Assembly (NCBI GenBank): GCA_019661805.1
Contig: JAIFWR010000003.1
Coordinates: 1-11,083 of the forward strand
Length of the DNA: 11,083 nucleotides
From: Candidatus Parcubacteria bacterium
GTDB lineage: Bacteria; Patescibacteriota; Minisyncoccia; Phycocordibacterales; Zambryskibacteraceae
Direction: 5' to 3'
The notes under the pieces: generated by a model
Database searches by the model: none
The model's input: the letters and a program-made list of their open reading frames with translations, nothing else
What the model was told of the DNA's origin: nothing
Translations under genes and position numbers: made by a program
Shown: positions 4,851 through 11,083 of the stretch, one piece after another
How the letters are laid out: every line of letters begins with the position of its first letter
Numbering within the stretch: the stretch's first letter is position 1

Positions 4851-6629
4851 CTAGTCCCGACGCATCATCTTGAGGAAGACGTCCTGGGGAATGCTTACCT
4901 TGCCGCGCTCCTTCATCTTCTTCTTGCCCTTTTTCTGCTTCTCGCGGAGCTTCATCTTCCTCGTAATGTCGCCGCCGTACATGTGCTGGGTGACGTCCTT
5001 CTTCATCCCCGACATCGAGCGGGAGGCGATGATCCGGCCGTAAGCCTTGGCCTGGATCTTCATGGAGAACATTTGCCGCGGCAGGATCTGGTGGAGCTTC
5101 TCGACCGCCGCCTCGGCCTCCGTCTCGACCTGCCGCCGCGAGATGACCTTGGCAAAGGCCGCCACTGGCTCGTCGGCGACGAGGATGTCGAGGCGCGTCA
5201 CGTCGGCCGGCCGCTCGCCCACGAGCGCGTATGAGATGGAACCGAAGCCCGAGGTCGCGGCCTTGAGCCGGTCAAAGAAGCCCCGCATGAGCTCGCGGAG
5301 CGGCATCTCGAATTTGACCGATGTCCTCGCATCGCCGAAGGACTCCGTGAGCCCGACTTCGGCCTCGAACTCGTAGAGGAGCTGCATCACCGCGCTGATG
5401 TAGGAGGGCGGGATGATGACGGTCGCCTCGACCCACGGCTCCCAGACGGCCGAGACGAGGTGGTCTTCCGGGAAGAAGGAGGGCGTGTAGACCATCTCCT
5501 CGCCACCGTTCTTGTACATGACCCGGTAGGTGATCGAGGGGAGCGTGATGACAAGCGGGAGGTCGAACTCGCGGCGAAGCCTTTCGGTAATGATCTCCAA
5601 GTGGAGCATGCCGAGGAACCCGCAGCGAAATCCCCTCCCGAGCACGCCGGAGGACTCCTCCTCGAAGGAAAATGCCGAGTCCGAAAGCCGCAGGCGGCCG
5701 AGGGCCTGCTTGAGCGGCACGAAGTGGTCCTGGTTCTCCGGGTAAACGGAGGCCCACACCACCGGCCTGGGAATCTCATATCCCGGAAGCGCCGCGGCGT
5801 CGTACGAGGAGTCCGCCACGGTGTCGCCGACCGAGGCGATGCCCGGCTCCTTGATGCCCGTCACGATGTAGCCGATCTCGCCCGCCGAAAGCGTTTCCAT
5901 ACTCTTTTCCTCTGGGACGAAGACGCCGACCTCGAGAGCTTGGAAGTCTTTCCCCGCAATCTTGAACTTGAGTTTGTCCCCTTTCCGCACCCTTCCCGAA
6001 AAGGCGCGGACGAAGACGATCACGCCCTTGTGGCTCGAATATTTGAAATCGAAGATCAAGGCGCTGAATCCCCCCGCCGAAAGCCCCGGAGCTTTCGGCG
6101 GGGGAACCCTCTTGATAATTTCTTCGAGCAAATGTTCCACTCCCTCCCCCGTCCTGCCCGAGACGCGCAGAATCTCGCCCTTTTTCACGCCGAGGAGCTT
6201 CTCGATCTCCTCCTCGGTCTCCTCGATTCTTGCCAGGGGCGAGTCGATCTTCGAGACGACGGGGATGATCGCAAGCCCGGCCGCCTGGGCCATGCCGAGC
6301 GTCGTCAGGGTCTGGGCCTGGACGCCCTGGGTGGCGTCGACCAAGAGGATCGAGCCCTCGACGGCGCGGAGCGCGCGCGAGACCTCGTAGGAAAAGTCGA
6401 TATGCCCCGGGGTGTCGATGAGGTTTAGCACGTAGTCCTTGTAGCGCATCCTAACCGGCTGCATCTTGATGGTAATGCCGCGCTCGCGCTCGAGGTCCAT
6501 CGAGTCGAGCACCTGGTCGCGCATGGCGCGCTTATCGATGGTGTTGGTCAATTCAAGGAGCCGGTCCGCGAGGGTGGACTTGCCGTGGTCGATATGCGCG
6601 ATGATAGAGAAGTTCCGGATGCCGTCCAT
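4851..6629 (-). CDS. lepA: elongation factor 4 (LepA), ribosome-associated GTPase
   Basis: A translational GTPase that acts on the ribosome in initiation/elongation quality control or 30S maturation. At 592 residues it matches the usual length of about 600. The G domain shows G1 AHIDHGKST (11-19), G2 RERGITI (48-54), G3 DTPGH (72-76), G4 as SKID (126-129) and G5 as SGRT (157-160). Domains II-III include FRCGFLGMLHLEI, the LepA-typical block. The C-terminal domain is complete, with AYGRIIASRSMSGMKKDVT, MYGGDITRK and the lysine-rich KLREKQKKGKKKMK tail. G4 normally begins with Asn (NKID); here it is Ser, encoded by TCG. It follows murJ by 18 bases with no clear Shine-Dalgarno sequence (GGCGGGA is the nearest purine-rich run) and is probably cotranscribed. 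Confidence 0.97.
   Translation of the reverse strand: MDGIRNFSIIAHIDHGKSTLADRLLELTNTIDKRAMRDQVLDSMDLERERGITIKMQPVRMRYKDYVLNLIDTPGHIDFSYEVSRALRAVEGSILLVDATQGVQAQTLTTLGMAQAAGLAIIPVVSKIDSPLARIEETEEEIEKLLGVKKGEILRVSGRTGEGVEHLLEEIIKRVPPPKAPGLSAGGFSALIFDFKYSSHKGVIVFVRAFSGRVRKGDKLKFKIAGKDFQALEVGVFVPEEKSMETLSAGEIGYIVTGIKEPGIASVGDTVADSSYDAAALPGYEIPRPVVWASVYPENQDHFVPLKQALGRLRLSDSAFSFEEESSGVLGRGFRCGFLGMLHLEIITERLRREFDLPLVITLPSITYRVMYKNGGEEMVYTPSFFPEDHLVSAVWEPWVEATVIIPPSYISAVMQLLYEFEAEVGLTESFGDARTSVKFEMPLRELMRGFFDRLKAATSGFGSISYALVGERPADVTRLDILVADEPVAAFAKVISRRQVETEAEAAVEKLHQILPRQMFSMKIQAKAYGRIIASRSMSGMKKDVTQHMYGGDITRKMKLREKQKKGKKKMKERGKVSIPQDVFLKMMRRD
6071..6104. repeat. 14-bp perfect inverted repeat inside lepA
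   Basis: The arms CCCCCGCCGAAAGC (6071-6084) and GCTTTCGGCGGGGG (6091-6104) flank a six-base loop. It encodes about residues 176-187 (PPPKAPGLSAGG), the linker between the G domain and domain II. The mRNA should form a very stable GC-rich hairpin inside the reading frame. Confidence 0.8.
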
Positions 6630-6647
6630 ATAAATGGTCCCGCCAAT

Positions 6648-8339
6648 TTAAACGATTTCGGGGTCGGTTGCAATGACCTTCGCCTTCCAGAAGCGGCCGC
6701 GCAGGGAAGCCCACGTCTCCGCGAGTTCGCGGCTCTTCAAGAGAATGAGGATGCCGACCCAGGCGACGATCGCGAGGATACCCGCGAGGAAACCCTGGAG
6801 GAAGATGCCGAGGAGCGTGTCTGCTGCGGAGAACCGGACGAAGAGATTGAGCCCGCCGTAGGCGACCGCGCCCATGATGACGGAGGCGCCGATTGACTCG
6901 AACCACGCCCTCCACAGGCCGCGTGAGTAGCCCGGGAACTCCCGCTCGAAGAAGATCCACAGGAGGATGGCGTTTATGACGGTGCCGACCGAGAAGCCGA
7001 GCGGGAGCATGAGCACGGCCGAGTTGGGCAGATCCGCGACCTTCATGAGCGTGGTGATGAAGTAGTGGAAGAGGTATGAATGATAGAAGGCGAGCACCAG
7101 GCCGTAGGTCGCGAGCCCGAGGATCGCGGTCGAGACGAGGTTCCAGTAGAAGGGCTTCTTGGTGACGCCTGCGGAGTAGAAGCCGCGCATGAGGAGGAGC
7201 AGGAGCGACTGGAAGACGGAAGAGATGATGAAGAGGGCGAGGGAGGCGGCGACGAGCCTCGTCGCGTCCCAGTCGAAGACACCCGTGCCGAGCATCACGC
7301 GGACGATCTGGGCGCGGAGCACCACGAGGAGCGCGGTCAAGGGCAAGGACCAGAAGATGATGAATCGGCTGGTCGCCTGCATCTGCTTTATAAAGTCCGG
7401 AATGTTCTTCTCCTGGAACTTCCGCGACAAAGTCGGGAACGCCGCGAGCGAGTACGAGACGCCGATGATGGAAAGAGAGATCGTCTGCAGATTCCATGAG
7501 AAGGAGAGTACCGAGACCGAGCCCGCGATCATCCTCGAGGCCATCGCGACGAGGAAGATGAATACGAGCGAGCTCATTGAGAGCGTGAGCGTCCTCGGCA
7601 CCGAGATCCTGGCGACCTTCTCGACGCTTCCCCAGTCGGGGCGGAAGGTCGGACGGGGCATGAGTCCGGCCTTAAACACGAAGGGTACCTGGACGAGGAG
7701 GTGGAGGAAGGCGCCAATGGCGACGCCTATGACCGCGCCAAGAATGCCGAAACGCCCGGAGAAGAGGAGGATGCCCATGACGATCCCCGCGTTGTAGAGG
7801 ATGGGTGCCAAGGCATAGATGACGAAGCGGTTGTAAGCCTGGGTGAGCGAGCCAAGCAGGTTCGAGAGGCCGAGGATGATCGGCGAGAGGAGGAGGATGC
7901 GCGAGATGAAGACAATATTCTCGAGCTCTCCCGGCGGCATGCCCTTGAAGAGAATTGCCGAGACGAAGGGCATGAGAAACCACGTCAGCGCCGCCGCGAC
8001 GACCATGAAAATAGCGAAGAAGGAGAAGACCGAGTCGATGAAAGCGCGCAGTTCCGCCTTTCCTTTCGCATCCTTCTCAATGATAAAGGGTACGAGGACC
8101 GAAAGCGAGACGACGGAGGCGACCGTGACGAAGAGGAAATCCGGAATCCTAAAGGCTGCGTAGTAGGCGTCGAGCGTGGGCCCGACGCCGAAGATATGCG
8201 CCAAGAGCCTGTCGCGCAGAAAGCCGATCGCCTGCGAGAGTACGGAGAAGAGGCCGAGCAGGAAGGCTGCCTGGTTGAGCGAACTTACCTCGCGGGCGAG
8301 GAAGCCTTTGGTGAAGAAATTGAGGAGCTTCCGGACCAT
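6648..8339 (-). CDS. murJ: MurJ/MviN-family lipid flippase
   Basis: A polytopic membrane protein of 563 residues with about 14 hydrophobic segments, of the MOP superfamily. MurJ flips lipid II for peptidoglycan synthesis. The TM1-2 region matches the family well: GFLRDRLLAHIFGVGPTLDAYY is seen in part as FLRDRLLAHIFG (40-51), with D57 and FRIPDF (63-68). The TM8 region ends in AAFPTLSRKF, also typical. Two features differ from E. coli MurJ. The RRIFAEGAFS stretch after TM1 is replaced by FVTVASVVSLS (70-80), and the TM8 arginine (R270 in E. coli) aligns with N283 in FSWNLQT. It starts six bases after the stop of the ligase-like gene and precedes lepA by 18 bases. It may be the lipid II flippase or a related carrier flippase. 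Confidence 0.88.
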   Translation of the reverse strand: MVRKLLNFFTKGFLAREVSSLNQAAFLLGLFSVLSQAIGFLRDRLLAHIFGVGPTLDAYYAAFRIPDFLFVTVASVVSLSVLVPFIIEKDAKGKAELRAFIDSVFSFFAIFMVVAAALTWFLMPFVSAILFKGMPPGELENIVFISRILLLSPIILGLSNLLGSLTQAYNRFVIYALAPILYNAGIVMGILLFSGRFGILGAVIGVAIGAFLHLLVQVPFVFKAGLMPRPTFRPDWGSVEKVARISVPRTLTLSMSSLVFIFLVAMASRMIAGSVSVLSFSWNLQTISLSIIGVSYSLAAFPTLSRKFQEKNIPDFIKQMQATSRFIIFWSLPLTALLVVLRAQIVRVMLGTGVFDWDATRLVAASLALFIISSVFQSLLLLLMRGFYSAGVTKKPFYWNLVSTAILGLATYGLVLAFYHSYLFHYFITTLMKVADLPNSAVLMLPLGFSVGTVINAILLWIFFEREFPGYSRGLWRAWFESIGASVIMGAVAYGGLNLFVRFSAADTLLGIFLQGFLAGILAIVAWVGILILLKSRELAETWASLRGRFWKAKVIATDPEIV

Positions 8340-8345
8340 GCGGGG

Positions 8346-10667
8346 CTATTTCTTGGCTGTGTTCCTAGCGGAAAGGCTCTGGATCGCGGCGTCGAGATCC
8401 GGGCTTGAAGGGTTTGCCGCCTTGAGGCCGTCGAGAAGCGCCAAGGCTTCGTCCTTCCTCCCCATTTGCGCGAGCGAGAGGGCAAGGTAGTACTTGGCGT
8501 TCGCGTAGTCGGGAGAGAGCTTGAGCGCCTGCTCGAGAGAGGCAGCTGCGCCCGCGTAGTCTCCTGCCGAATACTTGAGGACGCCGAGCTCGAAGTGGAT
8601 ACCGACGTCCTCCGGCAGGAGCTCCGCGACCTTCTCGGCCGAGGCGATCGCGGCGGAGGTGTTCTTGGCCGCGGATTCGAGCCGGGCGAGGAGGACGTAG
8701 GCCTCCGCGTAGTTATCCTTGAGCGCGAGCGAGCTCCGGATATAGGAGCGCGCGTCGGCGACATTTCCCCGCGATAATTCAAGCCCTGCGAGGAGGAGCG
8801 GGAGTTCCGGATTGGCCGGATTCCTCTTGAAGGCCTCATTGTAGGCGTACTCTGCGCTCTCGTAGGAGCCTTCGATCTTGAGCGGATCGGGCACGAGCGC
8901 GGCGTAGATGTTCCCCAGCGCGATCCAGTTGCCGTAGCTTGCCGGGTTTGCCGCGACGGCGGCCCGGGCGGCTTGGATCGACCGGCCGAGGGACTCTTCG
9001 AAGGCGGCGCGATTCGCTTCCGGCGTGCCGGTGGCGGAGGAGGCGGCGATCTGCGCCTTGGAGAAATTGAGCTGGGAAAGGGCGAGGTAGTATGAGTCGA
9101 GCGGCGCGAACTTGACGGCCTTCATGAGTTCCGCTTCGACGGAGGCGACCGCGGTGCCCGGCATGTTGGCGAGGCTTGCCGCGCGGCCGTAGTGGAATGC
9201 CGCAAGCGTTCTCTCAAGCTCAGTCCAGCCAAGGAAAACCGCCCCGCAGACACAGATGACGGCGAAAAAGGCGGTCACCGGCCTGCCGGGCACCTCGGCG
9301 AAGCGCGCGTTCCACGAAGGGAGGAAGCCGGCCGCCCGGCAGGCCGCGAGGAAGGCGCCCGTAAAGGCAAAAGCTACCGTGAAAAGCGCGAGCGAAGGCA
9401 CGTAGAGGAAGCTCGCCGCCCACAGGAAGAGCGAGACCGTAAGCGCGGAGATCATTGTGAAGCGCGCGGCGCGCGACTCCGGGATGTTCCCGAGCGCCTT
9501 TGCCGCGAGTGCAAGGAGGAGGACAAAGAAGGCGAGCCAGAGGATGGAGCCGACGACGCCGGTCGCGGCGACCTGGGTCGCGACGAAGCCCGCGCCGAAC
9601 GGGAACTCAACCGCCCAGAAGCGCGTCGTATTGATGTCGGCCGGCTTGTAGATGAGCCAGTCGTTGGTAAAGGTATTGGGCCCCGAGCCGAAGAGCGAGC
9701 GCTGGGAGAGAACGGATTTCGAGATCGAGAGCGTCGTCGCGAGCGTGGGGTGGATCTCGGCATTCGAGACGCCAAAGGCGCCCGAAAGCGTATCGCCCGC
9801 CGTGCGTCCGCCGGGAAGGGCCGGGTTCACGAGGAAGAGGAGCGAGACTATGCCGAGGACGACCGGCATGAGCGCCGGGTTCGAGAGGAAGCCTCCGCTC
9901 CTTCCCTTACCCTCCCTCTCTCCTTGCGAATGCGAAAAGTAAAACCCGTTCTCCACCCGCGAGAAGTAGAGGAAGGCGAAGACGGAAGCCGCCAGCGTAA
10001 GGATGAAGGCCGGGGCAAAGTGGATGACCGCGAGGAGGGCGGTCGAGAGGAGGAAGAGGCCCCAAAGGAGCGCCTTGAAGGAGCTCTTCATCGGTAGCAT
10101 GCCGAGAGCGAGCATCGAGAGCGTCGCGAGGAGACCCATCGCGACCGCGAGATCCGTCCAATTGCCCACGGGATTCGCCATGCTGCCGACGAAGTTCCCC
10201 AGGACGAGGAAGCTTCCGCCCGAGAGAATTTTCACAGTAGCGAAGAGGGCGAGGATCGCGAGCGAGCCAAAAAGCGCGAGCGTCGCCTGGAGCGCGCGCG
10301 AGGACTCGGAGAGCGTCGCCGAGGCGAGGAAGAGGGTAAGGGCGCCGAGAAGGATCGAGCCGAAGGTCCCCACCTCGAAGTTGTAGCCGAGAAGAGAGAG
10401 CGAAGAGGGCGTCGAGAGAAGCGAGGAAAGGAGATAGACGATAGGGAGAAGGAGTACCGCGTAGACGAGATGGTGGCGCGGCAGGGAAAACTCCTTCCTC
10501 CTTAGGAATTCGGCAAAGAAGGTCGCGGCGGCGGCGAGGATGCCGAGGATGAGGAGGAGGGATTTCGCGTTCCCGAGGCTGACGGCTCCGCCAGGGACGA
10601 AGAAGAGCGGGGCGAGGAAGAGGGTAAGGGCGAGGATTCTGAAGCTGATGCGGTAGCTCGTGGGCAT
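8346..10667 (-). CDS. O-antigen-ligase-like membrane protein with C-terminal TPR domain
   Basis: A large membrane protein of 773 residues from this start. The first two-thirds hold roughly 11-13 hydrophobic segments. Between two of them lies a long extracytoplasmic loop, SQRSLFGSGPNTFTNDW (about 322-338 in this numbering), resembling the ligase/Wzy_C loop with its G-x-GP-N-x-F pattern. From about residue 570 to the end there are four or five TPR-like repeats, for example SAGDYAGAAASLEQALKLSP and MGRKDEALALLDGLKAANP. Such proteins polymerise or transfer lipid-linked glycans, or glycosylate surface proteins; the exact acceptor is unknown. The start at 10667 gives a clean hydrophobic N-terminus (MPTSYRISFRILALTLFLAP). 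An ATG at 10700 adds 11 residues and remains possible. A charged insert (NGFYFSHSQGEREGKGRSGG) interrupts the membrane region. It heads the operon with murJ and lepA. Confidence 0.82.
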   Translation of the reverse strand: MPTSYRISFRILALTLFLAPLFFVPGGAVSLGNAKSLLLILGILAAAATFFAEFLRRKEFSLPRHHLVYAVLLLPIVYLLSSLLSTPSSLSLLGYNFEVGTFGSILLGALTLFLASATLSESSRALQATLALFGSLAILALFATVKILSGGSFLVLGNFVGSMANPVGNWTDLAVAMGLLATLSMLALGMLPMKSSFKALLWGLFLLSTALLAVIHFAPAFILTLAASVFAFLYFSRVENGFYFSHSQGEREGKGRSGGFLSNPALMPVVLGIVSLLFLVNPALPGGRTAGDTLSGAFGVSNAEIHPTLATTLSISKSVLSQRSLFGSGPNTFTNDWLIYKPADINTTRFWAVEFPFGAGFVATQVAATGVVGSILWLAFFVLLLALAAKALGNIPESRAARFTMISALTVSLFLWAASFLYVPSLALFTVAFAFTGAFLAACRAAGFLPSWNARFAEVPGRPVTAFFAVICVCGAVFLGWTELERTLAAFHYGRAASLANMPGTAVASVEAELMKAVKFAPLDSYYLALSQLNFSKAQIAASSATGTPEANRAAFEESLGRSIQAARAAVAANPASYGNWIALGNIYAALVPDPLKIEGSYESAEYAYNEAFKRNPANPELPLLLAGLELSRGNVADARSYIRSSLALKDNYAEAYVLLARLESAAKNTSAAIASAEKVAELLPEDVGIHFELGVLKYSAGDYAGAAASLEQALKLSPDYANAKYYLALSLAQMGRKDEALALLDGLKAANPSSPDLDAAIQSLSARNTAKK

Positions 10668-10687
10668 GGGACGCGGATTACGGCCTG

Positions 10688-10725
10688 ATAATAGGTCCAT
10701 TTTAGCACATAAAAACGCCCCTCAA
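10688..10725 (-). promoter_or_regulatory. promoter of the ligase-murJ-lepA operon, inside the rnpB terminator
   Basis: On the minus strand an extended -10 TGCTAAAAT (10707-10699) is preceded by TTGAGG (10725-10720) with a 15-base spacer. A second -10-like TATTAT lies at 10693-10688. Predicted starts are near 10692 or 10681, leaving a leader of about 14-25 bases before the ATG at 10667. The TTGAGG overlaps the loop of the terminator hairpin, and the TG of the extended -10 overlaps its foot. Confidence 0.45.
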
Positions 10726-10742
10726 CGGGGCGTTTTTATGTG
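10706..10742. terminator. perfect 16-bp hairpin terminator after rnpB
   Basis: The arms 10706-10721 and 10727-10742 are perfectly complementary around the five-base loop TCAAC. The GC core ACGCCCC/GGGGCGT is bounded by five A and five T, so the element is symmetrical and has a T-run on each strand. It ends leftward rnpB transcripts. The outer bases of the right arm touch the rnpB 3' end. Confidence 0.85.
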
Positions 10743-11059
10743 GATGCCTGTAAGCCGAATTCTGTCAGTGAGTAGTTGTGCTACGCACCGGACAGCTATT
10801 TGTCTGGGATCCCGATCGCTCGGGACCTCGAGCGGCACTTCCCGCATTGCTGCGGGACACGGCCTTGCATTCAGGTAAAGATTTTGCCGTTTCAGCCTAA
10901 CTTAATAGGGTCGTTTCTGTTCTCACTTCTAGGATTACTCCCGGCAGGCGTTACCTGCTACCCGTGTCGCCTGCACGCATATGCATGCACAGGCGACCGA
11001 ATGTTCGGACTTTCCTCCCCTCGCGGCGTTCCCGCCGCGGGAGCAGCTATCCGGCATCC
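10742..11059 (-). ncRNA. rnpB: RNase P RNA
   Basis: The catalytic RNA that matures tRNA 5' ends. P1 is formed by GGATGCC (11059-11053) and GGCATCC (10748-10742). P3 is CGCGGCG/CGCCGCG at 11039-11022. The universal 5' half of P4 is GAGGAAAGTCCG (11017-11006), and the 3' half lies in ACAGAATTCGGCTTAC (10765-10750). Between them are the AACAGAAACGACC, GCTGAAACGG, GCAAGGCC and AGACAAATAGCTGTCC segments, all aligned with conserved stretches of the E. coli RNA as I recall it. A long GTCGCCTG/CAGGCGAC stem (10997-10966) is present. Two hairpins end in GNRA tetraloops (GCAA at 10850-10847, GCGA at 10819-10816). About 318 bases is on the short side for the bacterial type. Its own TATAAT sits seven bases before the 5' end. 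Confidence 0.95.
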
Positions 11060-11065
11060 GTTGGC

Positions 11066-11071
11066 ATTATA
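11066..11071 (-). promoter_or_regulatory. rnpB -10 box, perfect TATAAT
   Basis: TATAAT on the minus strand (11071-11066) is followed by GCCAAC and then GGATGCC, the first strand of P1, so transcription should start at about 11059-11060. The -35 would lie beyond the right edge of the window. Confidence 0.75.
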
Positions 11072-11083
11072 CCATACTTCCCT

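Noticed and set aside
5460..6428. 322-codon plus-strand frame opposite lepA
   Set aside because: It is a shadow of lepA, whose motifs are unmistakable on the other strand.
7701..8408. 235-codon plus-strand acidic frame opposite murJ
   Set aside because: Extreme Glu/Arg/Asp content from the complement of hydrophobic GC-rich codons; not a plausible protein.
9192..10097. 301-codon open frame on the plus strand opposite the ligase-like gene
   Set aside because: Its product is a highly charged Arg/Glu-rich sequence typical of the complement of GC-rich coding DNA, with no domain or membrane pattern. The opposite strand has clear membrane segments and TPRs.
10668..10700. Upstream ATG at 10700 as start of the ligase-like protein
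   Set aside because: Its start codon overlaps the extended -10 box. The 11 added residues (MDLLSGRNPRP) precede an otherwise normal N-terminal membrane segment. A weak TTTTAT box eight bases upstream leaves it possible but less likely.
1..11083. Mobile element, CRISPR array, prophage or defence system
   Set aside because: No transposase, integrase, terminal inverted repeats, regularly spaced repeats or nuclease genes are present; all large frames are housekeeping or envelope genes.

Overview
The window looks like a chromosomal segment from a Candidate Phyla Radiation (Patescibacteria) bacterium, most likely of the Parcubacteria type. The grounds are a short ValRS without its C-terminal coiled-coil arm, dense packing with gaps of 0-25 bases, several very small membrane proteins, a divergent MurJ-like flippase, and no clear Shine-Dalgarno sequence in front of any start. 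TGA is used as an ordinary stop (PrsW-like gene), so the Gracilibacteria/SR1 recoding of UGA does not apply. The lineage assignment is inference; no 16S gene is present.

Left part, 1-3600. An AT-rich stretch of about 300 bases carries a consensus-like leftward promoter for a gene that runs off the window, plus a 12-bp hairpin. It is followed rightward by valS, a PrsW-family membrane protease gene starting on the base after the valS stop, and an Hsp20 chaperone gene with its own promoter and terminator.

Middle, 3600-4850. This is a cluster of small genes on alternating strands: tRNA-Arg(CCT), an 80-residue membrane protein, tRNA-Phe(GAA), a glutaredoxin, an FtsB/DivIC-like division protein, and a 35-residue single-pass membrane peptide. 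Two divergent pairs share overlapping promoters. In all six protein genes with a recognisable promoter of their own, counting valS and hsp20, the -10 box ends only 7-9 bases before the ATG, so their mRNAs should be leaderless or nearly so.

Right part, 4851-11083, all leftward. The RNase P RNA gene (rnpB) ends at a perfect 16-bp hairpin. Next comes a probable operon: an O-antigen-ligase-like membrane protein with a TPR tail, a MurJ/MviN-family flippase, and lepA (EF-4). Gaps inside this operon are 6 and 18 bases. The first two genes point to envelope polymer assembly and the last to translation.

No mobile element, CRISPR array, phage gene or defence system was found. The points most worth following are the leaderless promoter geometry, the unusual tRNA-Phe (G37, G55), the Ser in the LepA G4 motif, the composition step inside valS, and a promoter apparently embedded in the rnpB terminator.
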